Shown: in pieces, positions 14,828 through 18,892 of the stretch
How the letters are laid out: the number at the start of each line of letters is the position of its first letter
Numbering within the stretch: the stretch's first letter is position 1
DNA from: Deltaproteobacteria bacterium
Lineage (GTDB): Bacteria > Myxococcota > UBA796 > SXON01
Direction: 5' to 3'
Length of the DNA: 18,892 nt
Assembly: GCA_947483545.1 (NCBI GenBank)
Contig: CANKNP010000054.1
Span: 1-18,892 of the forward strand
Translations under genes and position numbers: made by a program
The notes under the pieces: model-generated
The model's input: the letters and a program-made list of their open reading frames with translations, nothing else
Databases searched by the model: none
Told to the model about the DNA's origin: nothing

Positions 14828-16681
14828 ATGCCGTCCCCGCCTCCCCTCCCGCGCCCCCTCGGCCTCCGTGGATCCACCACGATCGGCGTGCAGTCGATCG
14901 CGCCCGCCGCGTTGGCGTCCGTCACCTCCGCGCTCGTGTCCGACGACGCGGGGGTGAGCCACGGGGACGACCAAGCCGAGCCGGGGGTGTCGATCGGCGA
15001 GATCCTGGGCGAAGGGGGCATGGCCACCGTCCGTGCCGGTCAGCAGCGGATCCTCGGCCGCCCCGTCGCGGTCAAAGAGCTGCACCTGGACAGCGCGCGG
15101 GCCCGGGATCTGCTGATGCGGGAGGCCCGGGTGATGGGCATTCTGGAGCACCCCAACATTGTGCCGGTGCACGACGTGGTGTGGTCTGAGCAGGGCCGCC
15201 CGCAAATCGTGATGCGGCGAATTTCCGGACACACGTGGACCGCGCTGCTGGAGGATGAAGCGCTGGTGGTCCGCGTCGCGGGGGCGACCGATGTGTTGGA
15301 GTGGCACTTGCGCGTGCTGCAACAGGTTTGCAATGCTGTACACTTTGCGCACAGTCATGGCATCGTCCACCGCGATCTGAAGCCGGACAACGTGATGATC
15401 GGCGCGTTTGGTGAAGTGTATGTGATGGATTGGGGGCTCGCGGTTTGTACGCGGGACGATGGGCCGGTGGGTGTTCCCCGCGCGCATCTACAGAACAATC
15501 TCTGCGGCACGCCGGCCTACATGGCACCGGAGATGTTGGGGGAGGGCCGCCAGATCTCTGAGCGCACCGATATCTTTTTGCTCGGCGGCCTGCTCTACAT
15601 CATCTTGTGCGACCACCCGCCCTACGATGGTCCCGTGGATGACACGATCTTCGCGCTGATCCGCGAGGCCAACCCGCCGCTCCAGGGTCCGGCCGAGCTC
15701 GTGGGCCTTTGTCGCCGAGCGATGGCCAAGGACCCGAGCGAACGGTGCGCGTCCGCGGATGAATTCCGCCTCGCATTGGACCGGTATTTACGCCATCGGG
15801 CGGCGGGGCCGTTGATCGACCTGGCCCAGGAGCAGCTTCGAAGGTTGAACATTCATTTGGGGGCAGGGGCAGCCGCGGATCGGATTGAAGCCTACCGGCT
15901 CCACGCGCAAGTCGCGTTTGGGTTTGAGCAGGCGCTTCGCATCGATCCGGAGCGTCTGGACGCTGCGGAGGGGCGGCAGACCGCGGCGACCCAAATGGCG
16001 CTGTACGAATTGGAGCGTGGGGATCCCGACGCCGTGACCGTGCTGATTGCGTCGCTTGAGCCGGTGCCCGCGGACATCGCCCAGCGGCTGGGAAGATTGC
16101 GGGAGGCCAAACGCAAAGAGCAGGCGAGGGTGCAACGCCTGGAGCGCGACCGGGATCCAAACGTCGGGCGGCGACTGCGGCTGGGGATCTTCACGGTGTT
16201 CGCGTTGGCGTGGGCGTTGCTCCCGCTCGCGGGAAAGCCCGTGGAGAACATGCTGACCGGCGGACCGTCGTATCTGCTTCAGATCGGCCTCGACCTTTTT
16301 TTCCTCTCCACGTTTGGCATTTGCGTGCTCACGCTTCGCGATTGGCTGCTGACGACAGATGTGAACCGCTGGCTCGCCGGCTCCGTCTCGTTGGTGTTGG
16401 GCGCCCAGATCTGCCTGGATCTCGGGGGTTGGGCGATGGGCATCCCCGCGCTCCACGGGCACACCCTCCACCTGTTCCTGTGGGCGGTGGGTGCTGGGTT
16501 CACGGCGATGGTGTTGGAGCGCCGGTTGTGGATCGCTGCGGTCGGCTACTTGATCGCATGGGCGGGGAGCATCGCCCGGCCGGACATGCTCTACCCGTTG
16601 ATCACGGTGACGAGCATGCTGCTGCTGGCGGTGTTGGCCTGGGCGTGGGGCAGCCCCTCGCAGGGTAAGGGGATGCGATGA
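14828..16681 (+). CDS. Ser/Thr protein kinase with C-terminal six-helix membrane domain
   Basis: Hanks-type kinase of 617 residues. A Pro/Ser-rich N-terminus precedes the kinase domain (about 54-320). The kinase motifs are the glycine loop LGEGGMATV (60-68), Lys83 in VAVKEL, Glu99 in the alpha-C helix, HRDLKPDN with catalytic Asp183, DWG (201-203, replacing DFG) and CGTPAYMAPE (226-235). All catalytic residues are present. A helical, TPR-like and then highly charged linker (about 330-450) leads to about six hydrophobic segments between 452 and 607. The catalytic domain is probably cytoplasmic and tethered by the C-terminal membrane domain; no extracellular sensor domain is visible. It follows the AlbA_2 gene by five bases, and its TGA overlaps the ATG of the beta-helix gene, which implies translational coupling. 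An in-frame start at 14795 would overlap the previous gene. Confidence 0.92.
   Translation: MPSPPPLPRPLGLRGSTTIGVQSIAPAALASVTSALVSDDAGVSHGDDQAEPGVSIGEILGEGGMATVRAGQQRILGRPVAVKELHLDSARARDLLMREARVMGILEHPNIVPVHDVVWSEQGRPQIVMRRISGHTWTALLEDEALVVRVAGATDVLEWHLRVLQQVCNAVHFAHSHGIVHRDLKPDNVMIGAFGEVYVMDWGLAVCTRDDGPVGVPRAHLQNNLCGTPAYMAPEMLGEGRQISERTDIFLLGGLLYIILCDHPPYDGPVDDTIFALIREANPPLQGPAELVGLCRRAMAKDPSERCASADEFRLALDRYLRHRAAGPLIDLAQEQLRRLNIHLGAGAAADRIEAYRLHAQVAFGFEQALRIDPERLDAAEGRQTAATQMALYELERGDPDAVTVLIASLEPVPADIAQRLGRLREAKRKEQARVQRLERDRDPNVGRRLRLGIFTVFALAWALLPLAGKPVENMLTGGPSYLLQIGLDLFFLSTFGICVLTLRDWLLTTDVNRWLAGSVSLVLGAQICLDLGGWAMGIPALHGHTLHLFLWAVGAGFTAMVLERRLWIAAVGYLIAWAGSIARPDMLYPLITVTSMLLLAVLAWAWGSPSQGKGMR
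16667..16672 (+). promoter_or_regulatory. ribosome binding site of the beta-helix gene inside the kinase 3' end
   Basis: AAGGGG, five bases before the ATG at 16678, lies within the last codons of the kinase gene. Together with the ATGA overlap it supports a real start here and coupled translation. The ATG at 16681 is the alternative. Confidence 0.55.
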
Positions 16682-18018
16682 TGCTCCTCTCGCTTGTTGG
16701 AACCGCGATGGCGACACCGTGGTACGTCCCCGACGATGGCGAGATCCAAGAGGTGATCGCGCAGGCGGTCGATGGAGACGAGATCTTCGTGGATCCGGGG
16801 TACTACCCTTACGACACGGGGGATGCGATCCCCATCGCGGTGGATCTGACGATCACCGGGGACGCGACGAACCCTCCGAGCTTGCCGCCGCTTCAGATTC
16901 GCGAGGCGGACGTGACCATTCGGGATGTGGACTTTCCGTGGACCGATGCCCACGACGACGCCGATCAGGTCACCGGGGTGACGGTGACAGACGGGAGCTT
17001 GGACGCTTCCGGACTCCGGATGGAGAGTCTGAGCGGCGTCGGGATCTCCGGGCTGGACAGCGATCTGACCCTCACGGACTGCACGTTCGTGGGGTTCAGC
17101 TACGCGGGGATCATGGCCTGGGGCGAGGACGGGGTCCACGATCTCACAATCATTGGCGGCAGCTTCACCGAGGGCCGAAATACCAGTGTTCAGACCGTCC
17201 AGATGGCGGTGGTGGTGGACGGCACGACGTTCTCGGACGTGCCTTACGGGGCGGCGCTCCTCACCGAAGAGGGCTCTCTCGACGTCACTGGCGCCTGGTT
17301 CGAGGCGTTCTCCACGGACTACATGTACGGCATCAGCACCTACGGCAGCGACGTCTCCATCTCCGACACGACGTTCTACAATCTACCCGATAGCGTCAGC
17401 ACCATGGCGGCGAGCTTGGAGGACGACCCGGGGACGCACACGGTGCAGATTCGAAACGTGACGATCCAGAACGACTCCCTCCGTCAAGCGGCGGGCGGCA
17501 TCAGCGCCTCCGGGTTCGCGTCTGTCGATGTCGATGGACTGCGGGTGGAGAACGTCGGTTCCTCCTCGCGCGCCGGACTCTACCTCAACAACACGGGAGA
17601 GGGCGCCGTGAATGACGCCACGTTCACCGGGGGAGTCAAGGCGATGGTCGTGTACACCTCGGGACCGGTGGCGATCTCGCGCTCCCGGTTCTGCGACAAA
17701 CACCGCCGCGTCTTCCATCTCCGCCCTCTACGCCAGCTCCCCCGTCACCATCACCGGCTCGGTGTTCACCGGAAACGTCGGGGTCGCAGGGATTGTCACC
17801 TCCACCTCCGAGCTCACCCTCCTCAACAACACCTTCGTCGGAAACGACGGCACCACGGGGGTGATCGGCGGAACCCCCACCGCGCTCACGGTTCAGAACA
17901 CCCTTTTCACCGAAAATGGCCTGGTCATCCCGGCCTCCCAACTGTCGGTGATGACCGCAAGCTACAATCTCTGGTACGACAATCTCAGCGACGGGATGTC
18001 CACCTATGCAACCGGTGA
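16678..18018 (+). CDS. secreted beta-helix protein, N-terminal part before an apparent frameshift
   Basis: The protein begins with a short signal peptide (MMLLSLVGTAMA, then TPWYVPDDG) and the IQEVIAQAVDGDEIFVDPGYYP opening typical of right-handed parallel beta-helix (pectate-lyase-like) proteins. Repeating rungs follow, such as LTLTDCTFVGFS, LTIIGGSFTEG, SISDTTFYNLP, VQIRNVTIQND and VNDATFTGGV. After D340 (codon 17695-17697) the frame turns into Arg/His-rich sequence unlike the rest (KHRRVFHLRPLRQLPRHHHR) and stops at 18018. The beta-helix continues in the next frame, which shows that one extra A lies in the AAA at 17698-17700. The real protein is therefore longer, or this copy is broken. 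It is translationally coupled to the kinase. Confidence 0.8.
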   Translation: MMLLSLVGTAMATPWYVPDDGEIQEVIAQAVDGDEIFVDPGYYPYDTGDAIPIAVDLTITGDATNPPSLPPLQIREADVTIRDVDFPWTDAHDDADQVTGVTVTDGSLDASGLRMESLSGVGISGLDSDLTLTDCTFVGFSYAGIMAWGEDGVHDLTIIGGSFTEGRNTSVQTVQMAVVVDGTTFSDVPYGAALLTEEGSLDVTGAWFEAFSTDYMYGISTYGSDVSISDTTFYNLPDSVSTMAASLEDDPGTHTVQIRNVTIQNDSLRQAAGGISASGFASVDVDGLRVENVGSSSRAGLYLNNTGEGAVNDATFTGGVKAMVVYTSGPVAISRSRFCDKHRRVFHLRPLRQLPRHHHRLGVHRKRRGRRDCHLHLRAHPPQQHLRRKRRHHGGDRRNPHRAHGSEHPFHRKWPGHPGLPTVGDDRKLQSLVRQSQRRDVHLCNR

Positions 18019-18892
18019 TGTGCGCGAAGGCCCTGCGTTTGTCACCACCTTCGACCCCGACGATTGCGACAGCTACCCGATCCTCGACGTCGGTTCCCCC
18101 GCGATCGACGCCGGATACACCCCCGAGAGCGAGGCCGATGCCGACGGCTCGCCCTACGACATCGGCGCCATGAGCGGCGCGAACCCGTTGCTGGAGCCTG
18201 TCCTCGACGCCGACGGCGACGGCTCCGGCGCGGACGTCGACTGCAACGACGAGGACGCATCGGTCTTTCCCGGCGCTGCGGAGGTGGCCTACGACGGCGT
18301 GGACCAGGACTGTGATGGCGTGGACCTGCGGGACGTGGACGGGGATGGGTATGAAGCCGGCGCGGTCGGGGGCACGGACTGTGACGACACCGACGCGACG
18401 ATCGGCCCGTGTGACACGTCGCCGGGGGTCGAGACCGGCGTGGACAGCGCCGAGACGGGCGATGACACCGCTCCCGAAGCGGACGCCGACGCAGACGGCT
18501 ACCCCGCCGGTGAAGATTGCAACGACGCAGACAGCGCCGTGCATCCCGGAGCCTGGGACGATGGGAGCACCCCGGCCGACGAGGACTGCGACGGCGGGAA
18601 GGCGGTGCTCAGCGTGGCGGGCGGGTGTTCGTGCGGTGCCACTTCGAACGGGTCAGGCCTGTGGGCGGTGCTCGGGCTGATAGCGGCGAGGGGGCGACGG
18701 GCCTCCCCCGCCCCCCCAGGCGACAAAGGTCGCGGCGGGAGCACTAGGAGCCCGGAGGGCATAGAACCCTTCCCCCGGCGCGTTCACCCCGGGGGACTGG
18801 ACCCGGTTCCTGCTGCGCCTTCACCCATTGACCCCACGTCGACACCTCCCCGGAACGGCACCACGGAGCGCACGGAGGACACGGAGCGGGGA
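17699..18892 (+). pseudogene. C-terminal part of the beta-helix protein in the shifted frame: beta-helix, MopE repeats, MYXO-CTERM-like tail
   Basis: Reading from 17699 gives NTAASSISALYASSPVTITG, then more beta-helix rungs (SVFTGNVGVAG, LTLLNNTFVGND, LTVQNTLFTENG) and the LDVGSPAIDAGYTPE and DIGAMSG motifs that usually close such domains. Three MopE-type units follow (DCNDEDAS...DGVDQDCDG near 18240-18324, DCDDTDATIGPC near 18379, DCNDADSAVHPGA...EDCDGG near 18517-18597). A TGDDTAP linker lies between the last two. A MYXO-CTERM-like end follows: GGCSCGATSNG, then a hydrophobic stretch (LWAVLGLIAA) and RGRR, near 18620-18697. The frame has no stop before the window end, although such proteins normally end just after the Arg cluster. 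A second indel in the C-rich run near 18704-18718 would bring a TAG at 18745 into frame. Confidence 0.7.
18704..18892. other. probable noncoding 3' sequence
   Basis: After the Arg cluster the sequence is a C-rich tract, then Pro/Arg-rich in every frame. It ends in CACGGAGCGCACGGAGGACA-like spaced GGAG repeats, a pattern I associate with noncoding interspersed sequence. I see no gene in it, although the preceding frame formally stays open. Confidence 0.4.

Noticed and set aside
16678..18892. Programmed frameshifting in the beta-helix gene
   Set aside because: GACAAACACC is not a recognised slippery site and I saw no stimulatory structure; a homopolymer indel is simpler.

Overview
The window looks like a piece of a chromosome from a GC-rich member of the Myxococcota (myxobacteria and relatives), probably an uncultured one. 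The evidence is very high G/C at third codon positions and two secreted proteins built from MopE-type metal-binding repeats (DCDD...PGA...DGIDQDCDG). Both of these end in a MYXO-CTERM-like tail (Gly-rich, GC-x-C, hydrophobic helix, Arg cluster). A myxobacterial-type membrane Ser/Thr kinase and an orphan PAAR protein fit the same picture.

Left part (about 1-5540, minus strand): a compact housekeeping operon read in the order yceD (DUF177), rpmF, plsX, acpP, fabF, rpiB, glyA, then a small conserved membrane protein and perhaps the start of one more gene at the window edge. Gaps are short (59, 10, 36, 5, 21, -4 and 26 bases). It links ribosome protein supply, phospholipid and fatty acid synthesis, pentose phosphate metabolism and one-carbon metabolism. 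The fabH, fabD and fabG genes often found between plsX and acpP are absent.

Centre (about 5538-11790): a roughly 300-base divergent intergenic region holds a perfect 14-bp palindrome and an 11-C run. It is followed by a 5.5-kb gene for a secreted, extremely Asp-rich protein of about 1822 residues. The protein has one MopE repeat, a C-type lectin domain with EPN and WND motifs, eight more MopE repeats, six copies of a roughly 190-residue thrombospondin type-3 block and a MYXO-CTERM-like end. Downstream lies about 490 bases of noncoding repeat mosaic: 28-bp tandem repeats and several palindromes. One of these elements is a diverged, inverted relative of the palindrome upstream of the gene.

Right part (about 11790-18892): a 5'-truncated AAA ATPase/DUF4143 gene; a PAAR protein (minus strand); a FabL-like short-chain reductase; and then a probable plus-strand operon. 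The operon encodes an AlbA_2/GHKL (Schlafen-like) protein, a Ser/Thr kinase with a C-terminal six-helix membrane domain, and a secreted beta-helix/MopE/MYXO-CTERM protein that overlaps the kinase by ATGA. As written, the last gene is broken by a one-base insertion in an A run near 17700, and its shifted frame has no stop before the window end.

I see no tRNA, rRNA, CRISPR array, phage genes or complete insertion sequence. The best candidates for new biology are the lectin/calcium-repeat giant protein with its repeat-rich flanks, and the membrane kinase translationally coupled to a surface protein of the same sorting class.
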